Source of the DNA: Carboxydothermus islandicus | GTDB lineage: Bacteria > Bacillota > Z-2901 > Carboxydothermales > Carboxydothermaceae | Length of the DNA: 64,000 nt | Direction of reading: 5' to 3' | Assembly (NCBI RefSeq): GCF_001950325.1 | Contig: NZ_BDJL01000003.1 | Coordinates: 1 to 64,000, forward strand | In this document: positions 45,203 through 54,121 of the stretch, piece by piece | Position numbering within the stretch: the first letter of the stretch is position 1 | Layout of the letters: each line of letters starts with the position of its first letter | The notes under the pieces: model-generated | What the model was told of the DNA's origin: nothing | Seen by the model: only the letters and a program-made list of their open reading frames with translations | The model's database searches: none | Made by a program: the position numbers and the translations under genes

Positions 45203-45220
45203 TCGCCTCCCCCTTTTAAC

Positions 45221-46264
45221 TTATTTTCCCCGAAGTAAGAGGTATAAAAACAAAGGTGCTCCCAAAAAGGAAGTTACCGCACCCACCGGTAAAATCACCG
45301 GGGAAATTACCGTGCGGGCAAAGGTGTCCGCTAATAGCAGTAAAACCCCGCCCAATAAAGCTGCTCCGGGCAGTAAAAACCGCTGGTCATTGCCAATGAC
45401 CCGTCGCACCATGTGGGGAGCTAAAAGTCCAATAAAGCCGATGATGCCACAAAAGGAAGTTATCACTGCTGCAATGCCAGAAGAAATCAGCATTCCCCAG
45501 AAACGAATTTTATTGGGATCAACGCCCAAACTCCTTGCTCCTTCTTCACCGGTTATTAGAGTATTATAATTCCAGCGGTTTAAGTAAAAGTAAATAAAAG
45601 CTAAACTTATCACTACTCCCAGTAACCTTACTTCTTCCAGCCCCAGGCGGCCCAAATCCCCAAAACTCCAAAAAACCACCGCCGCAAGCTTTAACTCATC
45701 GGCAAAATACTGAAGCAAAGTGGTTCCAGAAGCCCAAAGGGAACCGATGGCTACCCCCGCCAGCGCAATGGCTTCCGGGGCAAGTTTTTTCACTTTTCCC
45801 AACCACAAAACTATAAGGGATGTAAGGAGGGCAAAGATAAAAGCCGTCAAGCTCACCAAGTACCGATTAGCATAGTATATTTTAGCTTCCGCTCCCGTCT
45901 GGTAACTTCCCGCACCTAAAACAATGATGGAAAAGGCGGCCCCAAAAGCGGCCGCCTGGGAGATCCCGAGGGTAAAGGGAGACGCTAAAGGATTTTTTAA
46001 GAGAACTTGCTGCACGTTTCCGGCAAGGCCAAGTCCTATACCGGCCAAAACCGCTCCCGCTACCCGCGGCAGGCGAATTTCCCAGATAACCGTTTTTAAG
46101 GCGTCCGGACCCTTCCCCAAAATTCCTTTAACCACAGCCCAAAAACCAAGTTTCATGCTGCCGGCATTAAGAGCAAAGACGATCGCTATATTCAAAATTA
46201 CTAAAAGAACCAGTAAAAACAAAACTTTTTGCCAGAGATAGCTTTGATAGGTTTTTCCCCTCAT
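45221..46264 (-). CDS. FecCD/BtuC-type ABC transporter permease
   Basis: 347 residues with about ten membrane helices. Family motifs: EIRLPRVAGAVLAGIGLGLA, NPLASPFTLGISQAAAFGAA, the ATPase-contact loop TGEEGARSLGVDPNKIRFWG and GIIGFIGLLAPHMVRRVIGN. GGGAGAGG precedes the ATG. It transports whatever the following binding protein (46277-47383) captures. Confidence 0.94.
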   Translation of the reverse strand: MRGKTYQSYLWQKVLFLLVLLVILNIAIVFALNAGSMKLGFWAVVKGILGKGPDALKTVIWEIRLPRVAGAVLAGIGLGLAGNVQQVLLKNPLASPFTLGISQAAAFGAAFSIIVLGAGSYQTGAEAKIYYANRYLVSLTAFIFALLTSLIVLWLGKVKKLAPEAIALAGVAIGSLWASGTTLLQYFADELKLAAVVFWSFGDLGRLGLEEVRLLGVVISLAFIYFYLNRWNYNTLITGEEGARSLGVDPNKIRFWGMLISSGIAAVITSFCGIIGFIGLLAPHMVRRVIGNDQRFLLPGAALLGGVLLLLADTFARTVISPVILPVGAVTSFLGAPLFLYLLLRGK

Positions 46265-46276
46265 TTTCCTCTCCCA

Positions 46277-47383
46277 CTAATCAAAATTCAGCGGACCAAA
46301 CCCTCCGAACTTTTTCTTTAACTCCTGATACAAAGGCTTTCCTAAAAAGAACTTATAAATTTCATCGGCTTTTTTAGCCGGGTCAATCGCTGAAAAAGCC
46401 GCCGGGTAAAGGACTTTACCTACATAGTAGGCATTGGCAAAGGCGGTTTCAATATTCGTGTTATAAAAATTGTAAGGAAGCAGTCCATATACTTTATTGT
46501 TTTTAAATGCCCTTAAACTTTGGTAAAAACTCTTGTTTTTAACATAATCGTCTTTTACCAAGGAAAGTCCGCCCGCATCAATAAATATTACTTCTGGATC
46601 CCAGAGTAAAATTTGCTCCCGGTCAACGGTAATTGCTCCCTGTTTCCCCAAGCCATCGGCAACATTTTGGGCTTTAACCATTTTTAAAATTGGATGGGAA
46701 CCCTGAGTACTTTCAAAGCCCCGGGCTCCTTTAAAACTTACCGCCCCAACATAAACTTTCGGGCTTTTTGCATTACCTATACGTTTTGCCAAATCACTCT
46801 TAATTTTTTGGACGTAATTTTGAATTTCCTGTGCTCTTTTTTCTTTCCCTAAAATTTTTCCAATTAAATTTATTGATTTTAAAGCTGTATCGTCAAAAAA
46901 CCCTGCTTGACCGTAATCTAAAACTACCACTGGAATTTTAACTTGCTGCTGGAGCCGGTCTGCTCCTGCCTTATCCAAAAGCTGGACGACAAAAATCACA
47001 TCGGGCTTAACTGCTAAAATCTTTTCGGGATCCGGCTGGGTATCCGGTCCTCCCTGGCCAATGGTAGGCAATTTTTGAAGTTGTGGATACGCCAGGATAT
47101 AAGGTTTAGCGTTGGGTTTTTTTTCAATTTCCTCAACCCCAACAATCCGTGCTGCCCCATCCACATAACTCACCAAACGTAAAGCTCCCGGTCCTATGGC
47201 AACAACCCTTTTTACCGGTTGCTTTATGGTAATTTTTCGCCCGGCTAAATCAGTAACCACTATGGTCTTGGTCGTAACTTTTTTTGTAGCCGCTTGCGTT
47301 TTTGAACCTACACCAAAATAAGTTAACCCTATACTTAAAGCTAAAATCAAAATAAAAATGCCCAAATTACGCACCCTTTGCAT
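46277..47383 (-). CDS. Periplasmic-type binding protein, metal or chelate
   Basis: Extracytoplasmic receptor of the FecCD system, 368 residues. The signal segment is LGIFILILALSIGLTYFGVG with no lipobox Cys, so its anchoring is unclear. The TroA/FepB fold is shown by VVTDLAGRKITIKQPVKRVV, AVKPDVIFVVQLL and REQILLWDPEVIFIDAGGLS. The end PYNFYNTNIETAFANAYYVG is shared by receptors encoded beside FmdE proteins, as I recall them. The ligand could be molybdate or tungstate (MolBCA-like), a corrinoid or another chelate. Confidence 0.9.
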   Translation of the reverse strand: MQRVRNLGIFILILALSIGLTYFGVGSKTQAATKKVTTKTIVVTDLAGRKITIKQPVKRVVAIGPGALRLVSYVDGAARIVGVEEIEKKPNAKPYILAYPQLQKLPTIGQGGPDTQPDPEKILAVKPDVIFVVQLLDKAGADRLQQQVKIPVVVLDYGQAGFFDDTALKSINLIGKILGKEKRAQEIQNYVQKIKSDLAKRIGNAKSPKVYVGAVSFKGARGFESTQGSHPILKMVKAQNVADGLGKQGAITVDREQILLWDPEVIFIDAGGLSLVKDDYVKNKSFYQSLRAFKNNKVYGLLPYNFYNTNIETAFANAYYVGKVLYPAAFSAIDPAKKADEIYKFFLGKPLYQELKKKFGGFGPLNFD

Positions 47384-47397
47384 TTTACCCTCCCCCT

Positions 47398-48003
47398 TTA
47401 TTCACAAACTTTATAATCAATAAAACAGTCTTTACAAACTATCTCCCCATGGTAAAGCCGGGCTTTAGGCTCCATCACACTTTCTCCGCATTTACTGCAA
47501 GTTAAGCTTTTGAAAATTCTTACCGGCCGAACCTTAAAAGGAACTTCCTGGATTTTAAATAACTGGTCCGAAGGCATTGTTAAAATTTCTTCCGCCCGCT
47601 TATTTTGAAGCTCTGAAAAACGCTTCCTTTCCTCTTCCGTAGCTTTTTTCTCTAAAATTTTATTAAATAATTTTTCCTGGTCCGAACTTCTTTGCCAGAG
47701 CTCACCTCGTACCACCAGGCGTTCTCCCTTGCCCCAGGATATACTGCCAAAGGTATAAGCCATTTTGCCGGTATCTTTGTAAATCAACCGTCCTTTGCCA
47801 AATGTACATCCGGTCAACACCTGAATGGCATCCACACCACAGGCATCATTTTCGGTAATGACGTATAAATCGTCCAAATTCCCGCCTTTCTCCAAAAATC
47901 GTTCCAAAGCTAATTTAGCCGCCCGGTAGCCAATGGCCAGTCCCGGGCAGACATGCCCGTGGAATTCCACCACCCGTTCCCAGTCAGTAACTACTCTACA
48001 CAC
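47398..48003 (-). CDS. FmdE family protein with C-terminal zinc ribbon
   Basis: Member of the formylmethanofuran dehydrogenase subunit E family, outside methanogens a stand-alone protein of unknown role. 201 residues. The conserved metal site FHGHVCPGLAIGYRAAKLAL and NDACGVDAIQVLTGCTFGKG are present. The end holds a zinc ribbon, CSKCGESV...CKDCF, with a further Cys near the terminus. GTG at 48003 is seven nt from GGAGGG; a TTG three nt earlier is possible. It leads the FecBCD-type operon and starts just after a strong hairpin, so expression may be attenuated. Confidence 0.9.
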   Translation of the reverse strand: MCRVVTDWERVVEFHGHVCPGLAIGYRAAKLALERFLEKGGNLDDLYVITENDACGVDAIQVLTGCTFGKGRLIYKDTGKMAYTFGSISWGKGERLVVRGELWQRSSDQEKLFNKILEKKATEEERKRFSELQNKRAEEILTMPSDQLFKIQEVPFKVRPVRIFKSLTCSKCGESVMEPKARLYHGEIVCKDCFIDYKVCE

Positions 48004-48028
48004 CAACGATCCCTCCTATTTTTGCTAA

Positions 48029-48081
48029 ATAAAAAAGCCGCTAAAGGGCTGCTTCAGCAGCCAGCTTCGCGGCTTTTTTCA
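48029..48081 (-). terminator. Terminator or attenuator just upstream of fmdE
   Basis: On the minus strand AAAAAAGCCGC, an inner hairpin GGCTGCT-GAA-GCAGCC, then GCGGCTTTTTT. It ends 26 nt before the fmdE start, leaving no space for a normal promoter between. A second hairpin, ACCTACC-AGAA-GGTAGGT, lies upstream at about 48111-48132. This suggests either read-through from the upstream gene or attenuation. Confidence 0.75.
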
Positions 48082-48212
48082 TCCTATTTAATTGCCTTAA
48101 AAAACTTTTAACCACCTACCTTCTGGTAGGTCTTTTCAACAAAAATATTCGACATTTAAAATAATTTTCCTGCCTCAAGATTAATTATTTTTTTCACATT
48201 TTGCCCCCCTTA

Positions 48213-49802
48213 TCAACTAACTTCACCTTTTACATTGCGCTCTTCAAAAACATCCTCTTCCTTTAAAACCAAGCTTACAAACACTTTAACCAGGTCCGGA
48301 TCAAATTGAGTGCCGGAACCTTTTAAAAGTTCCTTTAATACTTCTTTGCGCGCAAGCGGTAGTCTATAAGGCCGCTGGGATAACATCGCATCATAAGCAT
48401 CAATAATTGCCATAATACGACTCAGGTACGCAATTTCTTCGCCCCTTAACCCCTGGGGATAACCTTTCCCATCCCAGCGTTCATGGTGTTGTAAAATAAG
48501 GGGGGCTATAGCTGAAAGTTCCCCCGAAGTCAAAGCAATTCGGTAACCAATCTCTGGATGGCGCTCAATAATCCGCCTTTCCTCAGGCGATAAGGGCTCA
48601 GGCTTATTTAAAACATTTTCCGGAACCCCCAGTTTGCCTATATCATGCATCTCCACCAGAAGGACAAGCTTATCCAGCTCCTCCCGGGGTAATTTTAAAG
48701 CTGCACCAAATGTAAGAGCAACTTTTTTCATCCGTTCGGTATTGTGAAAATCCCTTTCCATTAAAGCGGTTTTTAGAGCTTTAACCAGCGCCACCCGTGC
48801 ATCATTACCACTGGCAAGTTTATTTCGATACATCGCATCGTCCGCTTCCCGCAAAGTTTCCCAGAGGGAAGCCCCCGGTTGTGAAGCGGTTGAGACGCCT
48901 ATAGATAAACTAAGGGGTAAATCGGGGTGAAGCTTATTATACTCCCCTATCTTTTCCAGGATTCTGCCGGCAATTTCCTCAGCCGCTTCTCTTGAAGTAC
49001 CGGGCAAAAGAATGCCAAATTCATCGCCACCAATTCGAGCTACTACATCCGATTGTCTTACTCCATTTCTCAATACTTCAGAAACCCTTTTTAATAATAA
49101 GTCTCCCTTATCATGACCAAACATATCATTTACCGCTTTTAAGTTATCTAAATCACAAATCAAGACACTTATAGGGTATTCCCGACCTTTTTCCATCCGT
49201 TTTACTTCTTCTTCAAAAAATGCTCGATTATAAAGACCAGTTAACACATCTCTGGTACTGCAATATTTTAATTCATTTTCCATAATTTTCTTTTCGGTTA
49301 CGTCCCGAACACACTGGACGGCCCCTAACAAATTGCCTTCATCATCCTCAATGGGAGCCGCCAAAGTCCAGTAACAGGCTCCCTTTCCTCCATAAGCATT
49401 TGGCGCCACCCCTTCACCGACAATCACCCTACCTTTTTTTTCTAATTTTTCATAACCATTTATACCAATTTCACCATAATTGCCAAGCACCAGGTCTACG
49501 CAAATAGGCTTTCTTTTCCCAAAAAACGGCTCGGCATATATGTAGTCGCCTTTTCCCAAAATCTCTTCTTTCTTGACCCCGGTCATTTCTTCCATCGCCT
49601 GGTTCCAGACAATCACCCGCCCATATTTATCAATCGCTAAAGTAGCATCGGGTAAGGAATCAATAATCTTTTCATATAAATAAAGCTTTTCTAACAGATT
49701 TACCCCCCTTTCAAGGGCCGTTAAATATCTCTCCAGCGCTGAAAGCTTTTCTTCGGAAAGTTCTTTCACCATCCGGATAAGTTGATCTTTAAGAGCAGTC
49801 AT
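48213..49802 (-). CDS. PAS-GGDEF-HD-GYP signalling protein
   Basis: Likely turns over cyclic di-GMP. 529 residues: helical N-terminus (1-45), a PAS domain (about 45-175) with IDSLPDATLAIDKYGRVIVW and SIGNAL-type end LGAVQCVRDVTEKK, a GGDEF domain (about 185-340) with the intact active-site signature ARIGGDEFGILL, and an HD-GYP domain (about 345-525) with VEMHDIGKLGVP, ERHPEIGYRIA and HHERWDGKGYPQGLRGEEI. Both synthesis and hydrolysis motifs are complete; which activity dominates cannot be told. ATG 49802 is preferred (AAAGGATGA upstream). It may feed the riboswitch at 3383. Confidence 0.93.
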   Translation of the reverse strand: MTALKDQLIRMVKELSEEKLSALERYLTALERGVNLLEKLYLYEKIIDSLPDATLAIDKYGRVIVWNQAMEEMTGVKKEEILGKGDYIYAEPFFGKRKPICVDLVLGNYGEIGINGYEKLEKKGRVIVGEGVAPNAYGGKGACYWTLAAPIEDDEGNLLGAVQCVRDVTEKKIMENELKYCSTRDVLTGLYNRAFFEEEVKRMEKGREYPISVLICDLDNLKAVNDMFGHDKGDLLLKRVSEVLRNGVRQSDVVARIGGDEFGILLPGTSREAAEEIAGRILEKIGEYNKLHPDLPLSLSIGVSTASQPGASLWETLREADDAMYRNKLASGNDARVALVKALKTALMERDFHNTERMKKVALTFGAALKLPREELDKLVLLVEMHDIGKLGVPENVLNKPEPLSPEERRIIERHPEIGYRIALTSGELSAIAPLILQHHERWDGKGYPQGLRGEEIAYLSRIMAIIDAYDAMLSQRPYRLPLARKEVLKELLKGSGTQFDPDLVKVFVSLVLKEEDVFEERNVKGEVS

Positions 49803-49925
49803 GTTTTTCATCCTTTCGGATAAAGGACTCAATTCCTCTTATAATAAATTACATTTATTGTGCTATAATCCTTACTTATACATTTCGCCATAACTTAACA
49901 TTATCCTGCAACTTTTGGCAAAAAA

Positions 49926-49953
49926 TTTAAACCGGCTTTTTTAGCCGGCTTAA
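49926..49953 (-). terminator. Terminator after amj
   Basis: AAGCCGGCT, AAAAA, AGCCGGTTT then AAATTTTTTG on the minus strand. Confidence 0.75.
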
Positions 49954-49980
49954 AGATATAGAAAAATGTTATAGGAAAAA

Positions 49981-50787
49981 TTAAATAATCAGCCGGGTGA
50001 AATACAGGATAATCCAGGCGGCGGGAATTAACAGGGCCTGGCTTAAAAGAGTTCCTAAAAATTTGCTTATTAATAAAGCCAGCACAAGCCGGTTCAGCGA
50101 ATCCATCGGTAAAGACCCATTTAATACCCTATCGGTTACCATTGCCGAATACGGGTCAACCAGTAAAACCAGAACTATCGTGGCAAAACCGTTGATAATA
50201 CCGGAGAGCTGACTGGCAGTTAAGCGGTACTCCGGGTTTAAAACTCCGGCATACATTGCCGATAAAACACCGGTGGTATAAATACCGGTTATGATAAGGT
50301 TTAATAAAAGGATTTTATACGGCATTCGCTCCCGGGCAAGATTTTTTACCGATTGAAGAGGAACACCCCGAATATTTTCCTTTATAGCCTGGGTTTTCCG
50401 CTGCCGCAAAGTCACAATTATTAGCCTGGGAACGGAACCAACTTCATCCAATTTATTTAAAGCTATAGTAAAAAAATTTATAAAGGTAGGTATTAATACT
50501 GCCCCAATCAAGGTTCCGGCGGTTGCTCCAAGGAGTACCCAGCGAAAAACCATTTCCAACCCGGCCAAATCATGTTTAAGCAAAGCAATTTCCACGATGC
50601 TACCCAAAAGGGGTGCTTGAATCATATTCGAAGTTCTCGACACCAGGACAATAATATTAAAAACCGAACCCGCTAAAGCTAATTTTTTAGTTTTAATTCC
50701 CGCTATCCGGGCCGCAAACGACAAGGTATCTATCAGATGGATAATTAAGGTTAAAAAAACCACCAAAGCAATCCTGGTAAATTCCAT
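49981..50787 (-). CDS. amj: Lipid II flippase Amj
   Basis: Membrane protein that flips the peptidoglycan precursor lipid II, an alternative to MurJ in Firmicutes. 268 residues with about six helices. Recognised by the N-terminal block LIIHLIDTLSFAARIAGIKT then KKLALAGSVFNIIVLVSRTS and NMIQAPLLGSIVE, the Amj (formerly DUF2837/YdaH) signature. AAGGAG precedes ATG. Monocistronic with its own terminator. Confidence 0.88.
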   Translation of the reverse strand: MEFTRIALVVFLTLIIHLIDTLSFAARIAGIKTKKLALAGSVFNIIVLVSRTSNMIQAPLLGSIVEIALLKHDLAGLEMVFRWVLLGATAGTLIGAVLIPTFINFFTIALNKLDEVGSVPRLIIVTLRQRKTQAIKENIRGVPLQSVKNLARERMPYKILLLNLIITGIYTTGVLSAMYAGVLNPEYRLTASQLSGIINGFATIVLVLLVDPYSAMVTDRVLNGSLPMDSLNRLVLALLISKFLGTLLSQALLIPAAWIILYFTRLII

Positions 50788-50850
50788 AGTTATCTCCTTA
50801 AATTATTTTTTTCTATTATAGCATTTTAAACACCGGCTATTAAAGAAAAA

Positions 50851-50874
50851 AGCGGGCTAAAAATATTGCCCGCT
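50851..50874 (-). terminator. Terminator of mnmA
   Basis: AGCGGGC, AATATTTTTA, GCCCGCT then TTTTTTCTTT on the minus strand; its 5' arm overlaps the mnmA stop codon. Confidence 0.85.
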
Positions 50875-51970
50875 ATAAGCGCTTTTCTATTGTTCCCCCG
50901 CCTAAAAGTTCATCACCCCGGTAAAATACCACTGCCTGTCCGGGAGTAATTGCCCGCTGGGGTTCATTAAAGGTTACCCTTACCTGGTTTTCCCCTATAC
51001 GCTCGACCACCGCCGGCTGCGGTTTGGCATTATACCGAATTTGAGCTTGGGCTTCAAACCTTTCCGGTATTTCATCAAACCAGAGGAAGTTTAAATCCGA
51101 AGCAACCAAGCCCGGGCTGAAAATCTCCGCTGCTTCCCCGACAACCACTTCGTTGGTTTCCGGTCTAATATCAACCACATAATACGGTTTTCCTAAAGCC
51201 AGGCCCAGCCCTTTGCGCTGGCCAATAGTGTAGTAGGGGTAACCCTGGTGCTGACCTAAAACTCGCCCGTTTACATCCACAAAATTACCCGGTTTAATAT
51301 CTTCTCCCCGGCGCTCTTTGAGAAACTTGCGGTAGTCGTTATCCGGTACAAAGCAAATTTCCTGACTTTCCGGTTTATCTGCCGTTACTAAGTTGTACTT
51401 CCGGGCAAGCTCCCGCACCTGTTCCTTAGTATATTCCCCGAGCGGGAGTAATAACCTTTTTAACATTTCCTGGGTAAGATTGTATAAAACATAGGTCTGA
51501 TCTTTTTTCCGGTCTACACCGCGAAATAGTCCGTATTTACCTATATCTTTCTTGTAAACTACCCGGGCATAATGACCGGTGGCCATGTAATCCATCCCAA
51601 GGCTTAAGGCTTTTTTTAACAAAGCATCAAATTTAATATAGCGATTACAGGCAATACAGGGATTAGGAGTGCGCCCCCGCAGGTATTCTTCGGTAAAGTA
51701 GTCTATTACTTTCCGTTCAAACAATTCCCGGAAATTCAAGACATAATAAGGTATCCCCAGTCGGTCTGCTACCCGACGGGCATCATTAACCGCATAAATT
51801 GAGCAACAGCCCACGTATTCTTCTCCGACAACCTCAATTTTGGGGTCCCAGATTTGCATGGTAACCCCTACTACTTCATACCCCTGCTCGAGCAACAAAG
51901 CTGCGGTAACGGAGCTGTCAACTCCTCCGCTCATGGCCACCAGTACTTTTTTTCTACCTATAACGTCCAC
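50873..51970 (-). CDS. mnmA: tRNA-specific 2-thiouridylase MnmA
   Basis: Activates U34 of Lys, Glu and Gln tRNAs with ATP and installs sulfur delivered from IscS-type cysteine desulfurases. 365 residues: PP-loop VAMSGGVDSSVTAALL, catalytic Cys in TPNPCIACNRYIKF and SQEICFVPDNDYRKF, and a C-terminal beta-barrel with tRNA contacts. The GTG at 51970 overlaps its AAGGAG site and may be one of several starts. It lies just downstream of iscS-iscU with a hairpin between, the common Firmicute order. Confidence 0.96.
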   Translation of the reverse strand: MDVIGRKKVLVAMSGGVDSSVTAALLLEQGYEVVGVTMQIWDPKIEVVGEEYVGCCSIYAVNDARRVADRLGIPYYVLNFRELFERKVIDYFTEEYLRGRTPNPCIACNRYIKFDALLKKALSLGMDYMATGHYARVVYKKDIGKYGLFRGVDRKKDQTYVLYNLTQEMLKRLLLPLGEYTKEQVRELARKYNLVTADKPESQEICFVPDNDYRKFLKERRGEDIKPGNFVDVNGRVLGQHQGYPYYTIGQRKGLGLALGKPYYVVDIRPETNEVVVGEAAEIFSPGLVASDLNFLWFDEIPERFEAQAQIRYNAKPQPAVVERIGENQVRVTFNEPQRAITPGQAVVFYRGDELLGGGTIEKRL

Positions 51971-51983
51971 TCCTTCCCAAGAA

Positions 51984-52013
51984 AAGAAAGCGGTAATCTA
52001 CCGCTTTCTTATT
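51984..52013 (-). terminator. Terminator between iscU and mnmA
   Basis: GAAAGCGGTA, GAT, TACCGCTTTC then TTTTC on the minus strand, directly after the iscU stop. Confidence 0.85.
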
Positions 52014-52386
52014 TTTGCCCTTTTTTCTTTAAATAATCTTCAATTGCAACTTTTAAGGCATCGGCAGCTAAATTGGAACAGTGCATTTTTTGCGGAGGTA
52101 GCCCATCCAAGGCATCGGCTACAGCTTTGTTGGTAATTTTCATCGCTTCTTCAATAGTTTTTCCTTTAACCATCTCGGTCACCATAGAACTGGTAGCGAT
52201 AGCTGCCCCGCAGCCAAAGGTCTTAAACTTGACGTCAGTTATTTTATCCCCATCTACCTTAATGTAAATCCGCATAATGTCGCCGCAGGAAGGATTACCT
52301 ACTTCCCCGACCCCATCCGCATCGGGGATCTCCCCCACATTCCGCGGATTGGTGAAATGATCCATTACTTTTTCGCTATACATCAT
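52009..52386 (-). CDS. iscU: Iron-sulfur cluster scaffold IscU/NifU
   Basis: Scaffold on which 2Fe-2S clusters form before transfer. 125 residues with the three conserved cysteines in GEVGNPSCGDIMRIYI, FKTFGCGAAIATSSM and PPQKMHCSNLAADAL. The Asp of the CGD motif is present. GGGGGAG precedes two adjacent ATGs. It follows iscS by two nt in the rrf2-iscS-iscU operon. Confidence 0.96.
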   Translation of the reverse strand: MMYSEKVMDHFTNPRNVGEIPDADGVGEVGNPSCGDIMRIYIKVDGDKITDVKFKTFGCGAAIATSSMVTEMVKGKTIEEAMKITNKAVADALDGLPPQKMHCSNLAADALKVAIEDYLKKKGQK

Positions 52387-52388
52387 AA

Positions 52389-53570
52389 TTATTCTCCCCC
52401 CAAAATTTTTTGGTTATAAAGCGGGGACATCTCCCGCAATCTTTCTACAATTCCCGGAAGAACCTCCAGCACATAATCAATTTGTTCTTCGGTATTGGCT
52501 TTACCTAAGGTAAGCCTCAACGAACCATGGGCCACTTCATGGGGAATTCCCATGGCCAGCAAAACATGGGATGGATCCAGGGACCCGGAGGTACAGGCGG
52601 AACCGCTGGAAGCGGCAATTCCTTTCATATCCAGCATTAAAAGCATTGACTCTCCTTCCACAAACTCCACGCTGAAATTAGCATTATGGGGAAGTCTCTT
52701 GGTAGGATGCCCGTTTAACCGGACATAGGGAATCTTATCCAAAACTCCCTTAATGAGCTTGTCCCGTAATTTTGTTAATCTTGCCGATTCCTCCGGCATT
52801 TCGGCAACAGCAAGCTCAATTGCTTTTCCAAGGCCAACAATGCCCGCTACGTTTTCGGTTCCGGGGCGCCGTTTTCTCTCCTGGCCTCCGCCATTGGCGA
52901 GGGGCTCAAGCTTTAATCCTTTTCTTACGTATAAAGCCCCTACCCCTTTGGGTCCGTAGATTTTGTGGGCCGAAAGGGATAATAAATCAACTTTTAACTC
53001 TTTTACATCCACCGGTATCTTACCAACCGTTTGGACAGCATCGGTATGAAAGTAAATCCCCTTTTCCCTGGCAATTTCTCCTATTTCGGCAATCGGTTGA
53101 ATGGTACCAACTTCGTTATTGGCATGCATAATGGTAATCAGAATTGTTTTGTCAGTAATAGCTTTTTTTACATCTTCCACCGATACCATTCCGTATTCGT
53201 CTACCGGTAAAACGGTTACTTCAAATCCTTCCTTTTGTAAAGCCAAACACGCATCCAGAACCGCATGATGTTCTACTGCCGAAGTTATGATGTGATTTCC
53301 TTTATGTTTATAAGCCCGGGCAATACCCTTAATTGCTAAGTTATCCGCTTCCGTTCCCCCTCCGGTAAACACTATTTCTCCGGGATCGGAAGCGTTTATC
53401 GCCTTGGCGACTTTCTCCCGGGCATCCTCGATAGCCTTTCGTGCTTCCCGTCCAAAAGCATGAATGCTGGAGGGATTGCCAAACTTCTCGGTTAAATAGG
53501 GCATCATTTCCTCCAATACTTCCCGGGCTAAAGGAGTAGTAGCCCCGTGATCCAGGTAAATTCGTTCCAT
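52389..53570 (-). CDS. iscS: Cysteine desulfurase IscS/NifS
   Basis: PLP enzyme that takes sulfur from cysteine for cluster assembly and tRNA thiolation. 393 residues. PLP lysine in [20 protein letters not shown], catalytic Cys in the flexible loop [18 protein letters not shown], and the start [14 protein letters not shown]. The loop length fits the IscS (group I) type. GGGGGA precedes ATG. It should serve both iscU and mnmA next to it. Confidence 0.97.
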   Translation of the reverse strand: MERIYLDHGATTPLAREVLEEMMPYLTEKFGNPSSIHAFGREARKAIEDAREKVAKAINASDPGEIVFTGGGTEADNLAIKGIARAYKHKGNHIITSAVEHHAVLDACLALQKEGFEVTVLPVDEYGMVSVEDVKKAITDKTILITIMHANNEVGTIQPIAEIGEIAREKGIYFHTDAVQTVGKIPVDVKELKVDLLSLSAHKIYGPKGVGALYVRKGLKLEPLANGGGQERKRRPGTENVAGIVGLGKAIELAVAEMPEESARLTKLRDKLIKGVLDKIPYVRLNGHPTKRLPHNANFSVEFVEGESMLLMLDMKGIAASSGSACTSGSLDPSHVLLAMGIPHEVAHGSLRLTLGKANTEEQIDYVLEVLPGIVERLREMSPLYNQKILGGE

Positions 53571-53592
53571 AGATAAATCCCCCTAACTGAGA

Positions 53593-54039
53593 TTAAATAT
53601 AATACATTAAATTTTGGTTTTGATTTTTTTTGGCTTCTTCAATCATGTCTTTTAAAGTTATGGAATCCAGTACTTTATTTAAAGCATCCCGCACTTTGGC
53701 CCAAACCACGCGCGAAATGCAAGCATCCGCCTGGTCACAAGCTTCTTTCACATTTTCGGAAACGCATTCCACCGGTGCGATGGGCCCTTCCAGGACTCTC
53801 ACAATTTCCCCCACGGTAATTTCTTCGGGAAGGCGATTTAAAAGGTAACCTCCCTGAGCCCCCCGCACACTTTTAATTAGGCCGGCTTTCCGCAGTACCG
53901 AAAAAAGCTGCTCTAAATAAGGCTCAGAAATCATCTGACGTCGCGCAATCTCTGAAATAGGAACCGGCCCTTCCCCATAATGTAAAGCTAAATCATAAAT
54001 TGCCTTTAGGCCATAATGTCCCCGGGTTGAAAGTCGCAT
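53593..54039 (-). CDS. Rrf2-family regulator, IscR-like
   Basis: Winged-helix repressor, 148 residues, starting MRLSTRGHYGLKAIYDLALH. Three cysteines in VECVSENVKEACDQADACIS match the 2Fe-2S ligands of IscR, distinguishing it from the cysteine-poor CymR. It heads the isc operon, and a palindrome between its promoter and start codon suggests autorepression. GGTGG precedes ATG. Confidence 0.92.
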   Translation of the reverse strand: MRLSTRGHYGLKAIYDLALHYGEGPVPISEIARRQMISEPYLEQLFSVLRKAGLIKSVRGAQGGYLLNRLPEEITVGEIVRVLEGPIAPVECVSENVKEACDQADACISRVVWAKVRDALNKVLDSITLKDMIEEAKKNQNQNLMYYI

Positions 54040-54057
54040 GGTTCACCACCAATTCCG

Positions 54058-54111
54058 AGTAAATTACTTTACTTTCAAAAACATCTTAGCACTTACTTAA
54101 ACAGATGTCAA
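54058..54111 (-). promoter_or_regulatory. isc operon promoter with candidate operator
   Basis: On the minus strand TTGACA (54106-54111), 17 nt, TAAGAT (54083-54088). Downstream lies the inverted repeat AGTAAA-GTAA-TTTACT (54058-54073), between the start of transcription and the rrf2 ATG, where a repressor would act. The operator role is an inference. Confidence 0.7.
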
Positions 54112-54121
54112 GAATTCCGAT

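Noticed and set aside
48082-48212. Molybdenum-cofactor riboswitch before fmdE
   Set aside because: The region has hairpins, but I could not find the conserved core of the Moco or other metal riboswitches.
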